NCBI RefSeq assembly: GCF_024198255.1
Contig: NZ_JAJVKW010000003.1
Location: 186,001-250,000, forward strand
DNA length: 64,000 nucleotides
Direction of reading: 5' to 3'
DNA from: Myxococcus guangdongensis
GTDB lineage: Bacteria; Myxococcota; Myxococcia; Myxococcales; Myxococcaceae
The position numbers were made by a program, and so were the translations under genes. This document shows, piece after piece, positions 1-9,600 of this stretch. Within the stretch, counting starts at the first letter, position 1. Each line of letters begins with the position of its first letter. The notes under the pieces are model-generated. The model made no database searches. It was not told where the DNA came from and worked only from the letters and a program-made list of their open reading frames with translations.

Positions 1-368
1 GCCAGACGGTGGCGCTGCGCGTGGTGGACAGCGCTGGCAAGCCCGTGCAGGGCGCCAAGGTGCGCGCGGGTGAGCGCCGCACGCGCATGAACCTGGTCAG
101 CGACGCGGACGGCCTGGTGACGCTGGAGACGAACGCCGACCTGCTGAAGGAGAACCCGCTGGTGGAGGTGGTGCTCCCCAAGGGTGTGTCGCAGTACCGC
201 CTGCAGCTCGTGCCCTCGGGCCAGTCCCCCTCGGAGCTCGCGCCCCAGGCCCCCGCCGCCCCGGAGCAGGTGCCCGGCACCGAGGCCCCGGAGGCCCAGC
301 CGACGACGCCCGCCTCGCCGGAGACCGAGTCCCAGGCTCCCGCCGCGCCCGCGACCCCCGGCACCTGA
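1..368 (+). CDS. C-terminal part of a protein with a carboxypeptidase-regulatory-like beta domain (cut by window edge)
   Basis: The reading frame is open to the left edge, so only the last ~121 residues are present; the GTG at 9 is not needed as a start. The first ~65 visible residues (VALRVVDSAGKPVQGAKV..., then DADGLVTLET) look like a CarboxypepD_reg/Big_1-type beta-sandwich. The last ~50 residues are a Pro/Ala/Glu/Thr-rich low-complexity tail ending APATPGT. Such domains are usually extracytoplasmic, but no signal peptide is visible because the N-terminus is missing. The function of the whole protein cannot be inferred. Confidence 0.7.
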   Translation, partial: QTVALRVVDSAGKPVQGAKVRAGERRTRMNLVSDADGLVTLETNADLLKENPLVEVVLPKGVSQYRLQLVPSGQSPSELAPQAPAAPEQVPGTEAPEAQPTTPASPETESQAPAAPATPGT

Positions 369-400
369 GCCGGGAGTCCTGAGCACCCTTCGCGCGAGGC

Positions 401-1069
401 TCAGCCGAGCTTCGCGCGCAGGAAGTCCACCGTCCGCGTCCAGGCCCGCTGCGCGTTGTCCGGCGAGTAGACCTCCGGTCGGGTGTCATTGAAGAAGGCG
501 TGGTTCGCGTCGTAGCGGTGGAGCTCCGCCGGCACGTTCGCCTTCTTCAGCTTGGCCTCCAGCGCATCGACACGCTCCGGCGTGCACCAGTCATCCTTCG
601 TCGCGAAGTGCCCGAGGATGGGCGCGCGGATGCGGGTGACGTCGACGGTGTCCGGCGGAATCCCGTAGAACGGCACCACGGCGTCGAGCCCCGCGTCGTT
701 CGCGCCCGCCAGCAGCGTCAGCGCGCCGCCCATGCAGAAGCCCAGGACGGCGACCTTGGTGCCGGCGCCTCCACGTTGGCGAAGCGCGTCCGTGGCGTCC
801 TTCAGGGCCTGACTGGCCTTGCCCCAGTCCATCTGGGAGAGGAGCTTGTCGGCCTCCTGCGCGTCCTTCGTCGTGCGGCCGCCGTACAGGTCCGTGGCGA
901 AGACGGTGAAGCCCTCCTTCGCGAGCCGGTCGGCGATGCCTCGGATGTGCTCGTTGAGCCCCCACCACTCGTGGACGAGGACCACCGCGCCCTTCGCTCG
1001 AGTGGCTTCACTCAGATAGCCCGCCAGTTCCTGGCCCTGCTTGCCGGTCAGCCTTGCCTGCCCTGCCAT
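401..1069 (-). CDS. Dienelactone hydrolase family protein
   Basis: A 222-residue alpha/beta hydrolase that would hydrolyse lactone or ester bonds in the cytoplasm; the substrate is unknown. The nucleophile elbow is G-F-C-M-G-G with Cys112, typical of dienelactone hydrolases (Cys rather than Ser). Asp160 (TKDD) and His190 (NHAFF) complete the expected Cys-Asp-His triad, and VLVHEWWGLNEH (31-41) is the usual family signature near the oxyanion hole. An open frame continues 105 codons upstream, but the family N-terminus and length fit the ATG at 1069. It faces away from the GreA-like gene and appears monocistronic. Confidence 0.9.
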   Translation of the reverse strand: MAGQARLTGKQGQELAGYLSEATRAKGAVVLVHEWWGLNEHIRGIADRLAKEGFTVFATDLYGGRTTKDAQEADKLLSQMDWGKASQALKDATDALRQRGGAGTKVAVLGFCMGGALTLLAGANDAGLDAVVPFYGIPPDTVDVTRIRAPILGHFATKDDWCTPERVDALEAKLKKANVPAELHRYDANHAFFNDTRPEVYSPDNAQRAWTRTVDFLRAKLG

Positions 1070-1162
1070 GCGTGCACCCCTTGAGTGATGGACGAAGCGG
1101 CGTAGCTTAGTCTCACGGGCGCGGGGTGCCTGGGTCCGAAGTGGACTGTGTCGGAGGTTGGA

Positions 1163-1669
1163 ATGTCGAAGGCGTTCACGAAGGAGGACTCGGGCGGGGA
1201 CGAGGTGCTGGTGCCGCCGCGGCCGAAGTCCTCCTCGGGCGACAAGCGCTACATCACTCCGGAGGGTTACCGCGCCCTGCAGGAGGAGTTGGCGGCCACG
1301 CAGGGGCCGGACTCCGGGGCCGAGGGGCTGACGCCGCTGGAGGCGGGAGCCCGGCGCCAGGAGCGTGAGCGTCGCGCGCGTCACCTCGTCGCCACATTGG
1401 AGGAGGTGCGCGTGGTGGAGCCGGAGGCGGCGCAGGAAGGCCGTGTCTTCTTCGGCGCGTGGGTGGAGTTGGAGGACGAGGACGGCGAGCGGGCGCGCTA
1501 TCGCATCGTCGGCTTGGACGAGGCGGACGTGAAGTCGGGCCGGCTCAGCGTGGAGTCTCCGCTGGCGAGGGCGCTGCTCGGCAAGGAGGTGGGGGAGGCC
1601 GTGTTGGTGGAGCGGCCTCGCGGCGCGGTGGAGTACACCGTGGTGTCCGTGGAGTACGCGTCACACTGA
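1163..1669 (+). CDS. GreA/GreB-family transcription elongation factor-like protein
   Basis: 168 residues. Residues ~20-90 (DKRYITPEGYRALQEEL, then a charged helical stretch) match the Gre N-terminal coiled coil, and ~95-165 (GRVFFGAWVELEDEDG...YRIVGLDEAD...SPLARALLGKEVGE) match the C-terminal FKBP-like domain that binds RNA polymerase. Known Gre factors stimulate cleavage of backtracked transcripts in the RNA polymerase secondary channel. I chose the ATG at 1163 because GGAGG lies 6-7 nt upstream; a GTG at 1148 would add five residues. The N-terminal ~20 residues are a basic/acidic extension not usual in GreA. Whether it is a true GreB or a paralogue cannot be settled here. Confidence 0.85.
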   Translation: MSKAFTKEDSGGDEVLVPPRPKSSSGDKRYITPEGYRALQEELAATQGPDSGAEGLTPLEAGARRQERERRARHLVATLEEVRVVEPEAAQEGRVFFGAWVELEDEDGERARYRIVGLDEADVKSGRLSVESPLARALLGKEVGEAVLVERPRGAVEYTVVSVEYASH

Positions 1670-1678
1670 GGCGCGACG

Positions 1679-2395
1679 TCAGCGCTTCGTCGCGATGACG
1701 GTGGCCAGGGGCGTGAAGGGCTCGGGGAGGATGCCGTCGCGGACCTCGACGCTGAAGCCCTGGGCCTCCAGCAGCGCGCGGGCGCGAGGCACCAGGAACG
1801 TCAGGTAGTACATGACGAAGGGTGGCTTCCACAGGGCGTTGCGCACGCGCATGGCGGCGTTGAAGCTTCGAGCCACCCAGTACCCGGGGCGCAGCTTCGA
1901 GGGCGGGTGTCCGGTGACGAAGAGGAACCGCCCACCGGGGCGCAGGGCCTGGTGGATGCGCTGAATCAGGCGCGGCTCGTCCGCTTCGAGGATGTGGCCG
2001 AACGCACCGAAGCTGGTGGCCACGTCGAACGCGGCGTCGAAGGTCATCTCCAGCGCGTCACCCCGGACGAACTCGAACGCGGCGGTGCCCGGTGCGCCGG
2101 AGAGCCTGCGGTCCGCTTCCTCGAGCATGCCCTGGCTCACGTCGATGCCGGCGACGCGCTCGCGGGCCAGTGGGCGCAGGTGGCGCATGGCGGCGCCGGT
2201 TCCGCAGCACACGTCCAGCGCGGTGCCGACGGAGCCCGCGGGGCCCAGGGCTTCGATGGCGGCGCGGAGCACGGGGTCCGGGGTGCGGAAGGGCGTGTAG
2301 TCGAACTTGGGGGCGAGCAGGTCGTAGCCTTGCTCGACGGAGGAGAAGGCCTGCTCGGCCAGTTCGAGGAGGGTGGGCCCCTGACGATGGAACAT
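1679..2395 (-). CDS. Class I SAM-dependent methyltransferase
   Basis: 238 residues. The SAM-binding motif I is visible as ALDVCCGTGAAMRHL (around residues 62-76), followed by an acidic motif II (VAGIDVSQGMLEEA) and motif IV-like FDVATSFGAFGHI. After the Rossmann core comes RPGGRFLFVTGHPP. No signal peptide or extra domain is visible, so it is a cytoplasmic small-molecule or lipid methyltransferase of unknown substrate. A longer frame continues upstream, but the start at 2395 gives a normal-length enzyme. It is transcribed divergently from the lipoprotein operon beginning at 2486, with 90 nt between the two starts. Confidence 0.85.
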   Translation of the reverse strand: MFHRQGPTLLELAEQAFSSVEQGYDLLAPKFDYTPFRTPDPVLRAAIEALGPAGSVGTALDVCCGTGAAMRHLRPLARERVAGIDVSQGMLEEADRRLSGAPGTAAFEFVRGDALEMTFDAAFDVATSFGAFGHILEADEPRLIQRIHQALRPGGRFLFVTGHPPSKLRPGYWVARSFNAAMRVRNALWKPPFVMYYLTFLVPRARALLEAQGFSVEVRDGILPEPFTPLATVIATKR

Positions 2396-2485
2396 GGTGC
2401 CCGAGGATGTAGCGCACCCGGGACCCTGTGAGGACGGGTTCTCGGCGGAGATGTGCACCATGAACGCTCGGGGTAGGCTGGGCGC

Positions 2486-3592
2486 ATGCGCCGTGTCGCC
2501 GTCGTCGCCTTCCTGGCGCTCCTCTTCGTCGACTGTCGGGATGAGCGATTGGTGCCGTCGCTCCCACCGGGCTTCCACGTCGATACGTACGCGCAGCGCT
2601 CGGCGTCGGCGGTGGATGTGTTGTGGGTGGTGGATGATTCGGCCTCCATGGCGCCTCGCCAGGAGTCGCTCGCGCGCAACTTCCAGGCGTTCATCTCGCT
2701 CTTCCGCGAAGGGCGCATCGACTACCGGATGGGCGTGGCGACGACGGACACCTTCGCGCGCCCCGGGGAGTTGGTGGGAACGCCGCGGGTTCTTCGTCCG
2801 GATACGCCAGGGCTGGAGCAGGCCTTCGCGGACAGCGTGCGCGTGGGGACGGGAGGCAGCGCGTACGAGGCGGGCCTGGAGGCCGCGAGTCAGGTGCTGG
2901 CTCGTCTGGCGCGCGAGAATGCGCCGGTGCTGGAGGCGCGAGCGTCCTGTGTGTCGAGCTGCGCCACGGACACGTGTCGCGAGGCGTGTCGGGCGACGCA
3001 TGCGGTGGAGTTCCTGCGTCCGGAGGCGTGGCTGTATCTGGCGTTCGTGACGGACGAGGACGACCGCTCGCCGCACGACGTGCGCATGTACTGGCGTGAG
3101 TTCTCGCGGGCGAAGGGGTTGGGCAATGACGGGACGGTAATGGCCTCGGCCATCATCGGCGACGTGCCCGCGAATGGTTGTGGCGCGGAGCCGGGGGCTC
3201 GGTACGCGGAGCTCGTGTCCCTGATGGGCGGAGAGCTGGGGAGCATCTGCGACGAGGACTTCGCCGAGACGCTGCGCACCCTGGCGACGAGCGCGGTGGG
3301 GCTGAGGCGCTCGTTCGCGCTCGCGAAGAGACCTCGGGAGGGCTCGTTGAGGGTCCGTGTCCGCCAGCCCTGTGGGACGCAGGAGGACTCACGGAGGGCT
3401 TGTGTGTCGGTGGACCGCGCGGCTTGCGAGGGGCAACCGGCGGAGGCGCTTGAGGCGGTCTGCATCCCAGAGGCGGGAGGCGAGCACGGCTGGGTGTATC
3501 AGTCCGAGAGAGAAACGGTGTTCTTCGCGGGGGACTCGGTGCCGGGGCTGGGGTCGCGGGTGGAACTCGAGTACGTGGAGGACGGGTCGTGA
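2486..3592 (+). CDS. VWA-domain lipoprotein, first gene of the five-lipoprotein operon
   Basis: 368 residues. The N-terminus is a short signal peptide ending LLFVDC, a plausible lipobox with Cys17. Residues ~40-270 form a von Willebrand factor A fold with a metal-ion-dependent adhesion site (DVLWVVDDSASM, i.e. DxSxS). Asp/Glu-rich segments, and a cysteine cluster (CVSSCATDTCREAC) inserted in the VWA domain, suggest disulfides and hence an extracytoplasmic site. The C-terminal third holds four further Cys (CGT, ACVS, ACEG, VCIP). Its stop overlaps the next start (GTGA at 3589-3592), implying translational coupling. A lipoprotein VWA adhesin (CglB) is known in Myxococcus gliding; I do not claim identity, only comparable architecture. 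Confidence 0.85.
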   Translation: MRRVAVVAFLALLFVDCRDERLVPSLPPGFHVDTYAQRSASAVDVLWVVDDSASMAPRQESLARNFQAFISLFREGRIDYRMGVATTDTFARPGELVGTPRVLRPDTPGLEQAFADSVRVGTGGSAYEAGLEAASQVLARLARENAPVLEARASCVSSCATDTCREACRATHAVEFLRPEAWLYLAFVTDEDDRSPHDVRMYWREFSRAKGLGNDGTVMASAIIGDVPANGCGAEPGARYAELVSLMGGELGSICDEDFAETLRTLATSAVGLRRSFALAKRPREGSLRVRVRQPCGTQEDSRRACVSVDRAACEGQPAEALEAVCIPEAGGEHGWVYQSERETVFFAGDSVPGLGSRVELEYVEDGS

Positions 3593-5157
3593 GGAGTGGG
3601 TGGCTCGTGTGCTGGCTGCTGGTGGCGGCCTGTGGGCGGGATGCACCGCCGTCCTCGGTGGGGCCACGTTGGGTGGCGCCCGCGTCCACACTCGATTTCG
3701 GCGCCGTGCCCGCGCTGAACGAACGCACGGTGTCCCTGCCGTTGGTGAACGTGGGGCGGGCGTCGCTGCGAGTGGTGCGCGCGGCGGTGAAGGAGGAGGG
3801 CGCTCCGTTCCGAATCGTCTCCGTTCCCGAGGAGGTACCCGCGCAGGCCGAGACACCGCTGGTGTTGGCCTTCGTGCCGCCGCGCGAGTCGAGCTACACG
3901 GCGACGCTGGTGCTGCGCACGGACGACCCCGTTCAACCCGACGTCGAGGTGTCGTTGCGAGGAGAGGGGCGTACCGCGGCGGTGCTGGAGTTGGAGCCCG
4001 CGTTGCTCGACTTCGGTCGGGTCGCCGAGGGAAGCATCGTGGTGCGTCCGGTGAAGCTTCGCTCGCGAGGGAGCGCGCCGCTGGTGCTGGAGTCACTGAC
4101 AATCGAGTCATCTGGAGGCCCTCTGGCGGGCTCCGAGACGACGTTGGCGGCAGCGCATCCCGCATGGATGTCATCGACACCCGAGTCCCCGGCGGTCCAT
4201 TTCCTAGGCTCCGAAGTCGTGCCCTTCGCGCAGACGTCATTGACGTCCTCGTCCTCTGTGTTCCAGCTCGTGGGCGCTGCGCGGGTGCCAGCAGTGCTGG
4301 ACCTCGCGAGTGATGTCGAGGTGTCGGTGCGGTACGCGGTGCCGCCCGGTGTCACTGCTGAGGACGTGAGTGGCGCGCTGGTGCTGCGGACAACGGACCC
4401 GGACCAACGCGAGGCGCGAGTGACCCTTCGGGGCAGCGTGAATCGCGCGCCGGTGCCCGTGGTGAGCGCGCCAGGCGAGAGCGTACCGGGAGGCGAGGTG
4501 GTGCTGGATGGCACGTCCTCGATGGACCCGGATGGAGACGGTCCGCTCACGTATGCCTGGGAGTGGCTCTCGCTACCCGTGGGCGCACGTGGTGCTCAAC
4601 TGTTGTCCCCGTTGGAGTCCACGACCGTGCTGCGCTTGGACCCCGTGGTGTCGGGCGAATACGAGGTGGCGCTCACGGTGACGGATGCGGCGGGAGCGCG
4701 CAGCTTGCGACCCTCGCGTGCACGAGTCGTGGCGGTGCCCGCTCAGCAACTGTGGGTGGACGTGACGTGGAACAACGCCGAGACGGACCTGGACCTGCAC
4801 GTGCTGCGGAACGTGGACGCGGTGCTGGGGTCCGCCGATGACTGCCACTACGCGAACCCGCGTCCCGACTGGGGTGTCCCCGGGCTCGCGGAGGACCCGG
4901 AGTTGCTGAGGGACCGGCTGACGGGCTTCGGTCCGGAGGTCTTCGGTTACGAGCGCCCGGTGTCGGGCACGTATCGGGTCGCGGTGGTGCTCTCGCGCGA
5001 GAACGGCGCCGTGGACCCGCGAAGTGACGCCACGGTGCGGGTGTACGACCGGGGCGTGCTGAAGGGCGAGTTCCGTCGCACCCTGTCGCGGCAAAGCGAG
5101 GTGTGGACGGTGGCGGACGTGCAGTGGCCCTCGGGTGTCGTCACGGAGGCGCCGTGA
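3589..5157 (+). CDS. Lipoprotein with choice-of-anchor-D, PKD-like and DUF2135-like domains
   Basis: 522 residues, starting with GTG inside the preceding stop. The signal peptide ends LLVAAC (lipobox Cys15). Residues ~30-125 (STLDFGAVPALNERTVSLPLVNVG) and ~130-285 (LLDFGRVAEGSIVVRPVKLRSRG) are two ASH/choice-of-anchor-D-type beta domains, the second with an insertion. Residues ~285-385 are a PKD-like domain (GTSSMDPDGDGPLTYAW). The last ~130 residues (WVDVTWNNAETDLDLHV... through GTYRVAVV) resemble the DUF2135/YfaP-type domain. All are extracellular or periplasmic beta modules, so a structural or adhesive role is likely. It is coupled to the next gene by another GTGA overlap at 5154. Confidence 0.85.
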   Translation: MRSGWLVCWLLVAACGRDAPPSSVGPRWVAPASTLDFGAVPALNERTVSLPLVNVGRASLRVVRAAVKEEGAPFRIVSVPEEVPAQAETPLVLAFVPPRESSYTATLVLRTDDPVQPDVEVSLRGEGRTAAVLELEPALLDFGRVAEGSIVVRPVKLRSRGSAPLVLESLTIESSGGPLAGSETTLAAAHPAWMSSTPESPAVHFLGSEVVPFAQTSLTSSSSVFQLVGAARVPAVLDLASDVEVSVRYAVPPGVTAEDVSGALVLRTTDPDQREARVTLRGSVNRAPVPVVSAPGESVPGGEVVLDGTSSMDPDGDGPLTYAWEWLSLPVGARGAQLLSPLESTTVLRLDPVVSGEYEVALTVTDAAGARSLRPSRARVVAVPAQQLWVDVTWNNAETDLDLHVLRNVDAVLGSADDCHYANPRPDWGVPGLAEDPELLRDRLTGFGPEVFGYERPVSGTYRVAVVLSRENGAVDPRSDATVRVYDRGVLKGEFRRTLSRQSEVWTVADVQWPSGVVTEAP

Positions 5158-6620
5158 GGACGTGGGGGTGGCTGCTGGGGGTGTGCTGGCTCTTCGCCTG
5201 TTCCTCCACGGAGAAGGTGCCACCCGGGCCCGATGTGGCCCCCGACCCGAAGAGCTGCGCCCGACGCGAGGACTGTGACGGAGGGCAGATCTGCACGCTC
5301 GCGGCGGTCTGTGGCGTCTGCGAATCGAGCGGTCAGTGTCGGCTCCGTGAGCGCTGTGATGCCGGAACGCGAACCTGTGTCGCACGCGAGGGATGGGGCG
5401 AGGCGTGCGCAGCGCACGCGGACTGTGGATTGGGACAGTGGTGCCGCCAGGGGCTGTGTCGAGCGAGGACGGACGTGGTGCTGTGCCCGATGGGCACACG
5501 GGAGGAGTGTCCGACAGGAGCGCGGTGCAACACGGGCACGCTCGTGTGCGAGGAGGACCTCGGGTGCATCGACGACGGAGACTGCGGCGTCGAGGAGCGC
5601 TGCAATCCGGGCCTGCATGCCTGTGTGCCACGCTGCACCCCGGCCACCGCTTCGGAGGTCTGTGCGGAAGGTGAGCACTGCGCGGACGAGCGCTGTGTGC
5701 GATGCGAGGAGGATTCGGACTGCGGGGTGGGCTTCACCTGTGACGAAGCGGGCCGTTGCACAGTGACGCCGAGGTGCTACGCGGACCGCGATTGCACGGT
5801 GCCTCACGTGTGTCATCTGGCGAGTGGACAGTGCCTGCCGAGCTTGCCGCCCTGCTCCTCGGATGACGATTGTGAGTCAGACCGGCGCTGTGACCTCGGA
5901 AACAGGACCTGCATTCCGAGGAGCTGTCAGCCGGACGCGCTGGAGCCCAATGACTCCGTGGCCACGGCGCATCCCGTGAGCGCGAGCCGCCATGTGCGAC
6001 TCACCCTGTGCTCGGGTGACGTGGACCACTACTCGCTCACGTTGGAGCGAGGAGACCAGCTCGGCGTGAATGTGGAGGCGGAGGTGTTCGCGGAGCCGGT
6101 GTTCGCCTCGTCCCTCCAGGATGAGCGGGGCAGGGTGCTCGCGACGGGGCGCTTCCGGTTGTCGCATGTCGCCGCGGAGCGAGGCGTGTACACGGTGCGC
6201 ATCGCCTCACGTGACACGGTGCCGCGAGCCTACGACGTGGGCTTCTTCCTCTCGCGGGGAACACCTTGCGACGATGATGGCCACGAGCCGAATGACACGG
6301 TCGAGACAGCCACGGTGGTGCCGGAGGGCCTGAGTCTGGACGGGATGCTCTGTCCCGGGGACGCGGACCACATGCGGTTCTCGGTGCCGCCTTCGCGTGG
6401 CGTCAGGGTGTCACTGTCGGGTTACGCGGCGGACCGTGGACTGTTGCGCCTGTGCGTCCTGAATGGGGGCACCGGGTGGGGGTGCTCACTCGCGACCACG
6501 GGAGCCAAGGTGGAGTTGCCCGCGTCGATGGTGCAGGGCCAGTCGCTCACGGCCAGGGTCACCGGTGATGATGCGCGCACGACGAACGGCTACACGCTCC
6601 AGGTGGAGTGGCTCCCATGA
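5154..6620 (+). CDS. Cys-rich lipoprotein with two pre-peptidase C-terminal (PPC) domains
   Basis: 488 residues. GTG at 5154 overlaps the upstream stop; the signal peptide ends WLFACSS (lipobox). Residues ~30-255 contain repeated short Cys modules of the type C..(D/E)CxxGxxCxxxxxC, the Dickkopf/EGF-like repeats common in myxobacterial surface proteins, so many disulfides are expected. The C-terminal half holds two PPC beta-sandwiches, each opening with an EPND motif (DALEPNDSVATA and GHEPNDTVETA). PPC domains are normally found on secreted proteases, but no protease domain is present. It lies between the PKD/anchor-D lipoprotein and the IPT/TIG lipoprotein and is coupled to both. Confidence 0.85.
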   Translation: MRTWGWLLGVCWLFACSSTEKVPPGPDVAPDPKSCARREDCDGGQICTLAAVCGVCESSGQCRLRERCDAGTRTCVAREGWGEACAAHADCGLGQWCRQGLCRARTDVVLCPMGTREECPTGARCNTGTLVCEEDLGCIDDGDCGVEERCNPGLHACVPRCTPATASEVCAEGEHCADERCVRCEEDSDCGVGFTCDEAGRCTVTPRCYADRDCTVPHVCHLASGQCLPSLPPCSSDDDCESDRRCDLGNRTCIPRSCQPDALEPNDSVATAHPVSASRHVRLTLCSGDVDHYSLTLERGDQLGVNVEAEVFAEPVFASSLQDERGRVLATGRFRLSHVAAERGVYTVRIASRDTVPRAYDVGFFLSRGTPCDDDGHEPNDTVETATVVPEGLSLDGMLCPGDADHMRFSVPPSRGVRVSLSGYAADRGLLRLCVLNGGTGWGCSLATTGAKVELPASMVQGQSLTARVTGDDARTTNGYTLQVEWLP

Positions 6621-9600
6621 GGACCACGTCATCGTTGGCGTTCAGCCTCATCGCCACGATGCTCATCGCATGTGGTGGCACCTCGCGCCCACCTGGGACT
6701 CCGCCGGACGCAGGACTGGATGACGGCGGTGTTCCTGATGCGGGAGCGCGAGACGCGGGGACACGGGTCGATGCGGGCGCACCCGTCGCGCCGGTGATTC
6801 AGTCCGTGCTGCCCACGCGAGGCGAGCGGGGTGGTGGGACCTGGGTGACGCTGAAGGGTCGAGGCTTCGTGGAGGGCGTGGCCCGCGGTGCACCCGAAGC
6901 AGCGGCGCTCACGACGCTTCGAGTCGGCCCGAACCTCGTCCGCGACTTCCAGCTCATCGACGACTCCACCCTCGATCTGCGCACACCTCCCGGAGCAGTG
7001 GGGCCGGTGGACCTCACGCTCGATAACCCGAACGGCACGGCACGCTGTGAGTCCTGCTTCACCTACGTCGAGACCTTCGATGTTCGAGCGCTCTCGGGGG
7101 ACACGGGGGCACTCTCCGGAGGAGAGACCGTGTCGCTGCTCGGCGAAGGTTTCCCCGAAGGGCCAGGGCTCCAGGTCCTCTTCGATGGCACGGCGAGCCC
7201 CTCGGTCACGCGTGTCTCCTCGTCGGAGCTTCGTGTCCTCGTCCCCAGGGGGCGCGTGGCTGGCTCCGTCGACGTGCGAGTCCAGGGCCACGGTGTCGGT
7301 GACGTGCTCCGACGCGCGTATCGCTATGTCGAGGACACGCGCGTCACCCAGGTCTCGCCGCTCACGGGTCCAAGAACCGGAGGCACCGTCACCGTCATCA
7401 CGGGCCAGGGTTTCGAGGGAGCGACTCGAGTCCTCCTCGGAGACACACCCGCCACCGCTCTCCAGGTGGAGTCTTCCACGCGACTCGTGGTGACCACGCC
7501 ACCCGCCCCGTCCATCGGAGTCGCGCCCATCCGCATCGTCACGCCAAGAGGCACCTGGACCGTGCGCCAGGGCTTCGCCTACGTCGACGACTCCCCGCTC
7601 GCCCTGCACGGAGTCTTCCCGCGAGTAGGCGCCCAGCACGACGGCACCGTGACGCTGATGGGGACCTCGCTCGATGCACCCGACCTGTCCGTGACCTTCG
7701 ATGCAACCCCTGCACAGGTCGTCACGGCCACCGCGACCACCGTCACGGTCCGGGTCCCTCCACGAGGGACGCTCCCTCGCACGGTCTCCGTGAGGGTCCA
7801 GTCCGGCGCCACGAGCGCGAGCCTCCCCCAGGGCTACACCTTCCGTCTCGCGCTCGACCCGCTGACGCCGAACCACGGGAGCGCGACAGGCGGAACCCAG
7901 GTTCGACTCACGGGAAGCGCACTGCCTCCAGATGTCGTGGTGCGAGTCGGCGCACTGCCGTCGCCACAAGTCACGGAGTCGAGTGAGACGGAGCTGCGCT
8001 TCCTCACACCGCCAGGAGGCGCGGGGACACACTCCCTCCACGTCTCCTCCGCGAGCGACCCCGAGAACGAAGCCCTGCTTCCAGCGGCCTTCACCTACGA
8101 AGCCGCGCTCACCCTGTCCCAGCTCGAACCCTCCAGTGGAGCCGTCGCCGGAGGCGCCCGAGTCACGGTGCGAGGCGTGGGCTTCGTCGATGGAGCGTCC
8201 GTCACGTTCGGAGGAGAACCCGCCACCGAGGTGCTCATCCACGACGCGCACACGCTCACCTGTCGCATCCCTGCCTCGCGAATCCAGGGACCCGTGGAGG
8301 TCGCCGTCGTCCATGGCACCCAGCGCTCCGCGCTCCCCGAGTCCTTCCACTACTTCGACCCACGAGGCCCCGGAGGGCTCTCCGGCGAGGCCCTGATGGG
8401 CACTTTGAACGTCACCGTGCTCGACACGTCGTCGGGGAGCTACGGCCAACCCGTCTCGGGAGCCACGGTGCTGCTGGGCCCGGACCTCACGCCCGTCCTC
8501 CAAGGAGGCACGGATGCGCGAGGACAGCTCACGCTCTCGGACTCAGGCATCGCGGGCGCGCAGGTCGTCACGGTCTTCAAGCCAGGCCACGACATGGTGA
8601 CGGTGGCGGGCATCCGCTCGGAGAACCTGACGGTGTACCTGCGCCGTCTCGACAGCGAGGGCAACCCCGGCAATCCACCCGTGCCCGCGACCGCGCGCAT
8701 CTCCGGCCGCGTGCGAGGTTTCAAGCCACCTCGACCTCTCGGACCGAACGAGGTGCTCGAGGCGCGCGTCTTCGTGGCCCAACCCAGCCCCGCGTCAGGA
8801 CCACCCTTCGCGGGGACAGGCGACCGCCGCGCGGAGACCTGGCGAGTCCGTGAGGACGGAGGTCCATTCCTCGTCCTGGCCCAGCCTGGACTGCGCGCCG
8901 TGTACGCGGTGCTGGGGGTTCTCAGGGACGGAGTGGACTTCGAGCCCTATCTGCTCGGTATCCGCCGAGGCGTCGCGGTCTCCGGAGCGCGGGCGGCGGA
9001 GAACCAGGACGTCGTCTTCGACATGCACCTGGATGTCACGGTGCCCCTCAACGTGGACGGCCCACTCGTCATCGCGGGAGAAGAGGCACGACATCAGGTC
9101 TACGCATGGCTGGACCTGGGAGCCGAGGGCGTCGTGCCCCATCCCCACAACTGGGGCACGGGCACGCGCCTCTACACGAGCATCGAGGGACCCGGACCGC
9201 GCCTCACTTATCCACAACTTCCCCACGTGGACGGCGCGAACCTGCTCTTCCTCGACCTGCTGCGAGGCTCCACCGCCTATCCCCAGGGCCTGCTGTACCA
9301 CCGTCAACCCGGAGCCTTGGGCGGCGGTGTGACACTCGCGCCGATGTTGCCGCTGCCTGTCTTCACCCAGCCTGGGACTCGCTTCGAGGGCACCGTGGCT
9401 TGGACGCCCACGCCCTCCACCTCCACCTCCACGCCCGAGGTGCAGTTGCTCACGCTGCTCGCGCCCGGAACGGAGGGTGGCATCCGTTGGACGGTCGTGC
9501 TCCCGGGAGGGCAGACGCAGGTGACGCTCCCCGGTCCCGCGCTCGACGCACTCCGAGCGGAGCTGCCCGAAGGTGCGCGACTGCGCGCCGACCTCTCCCT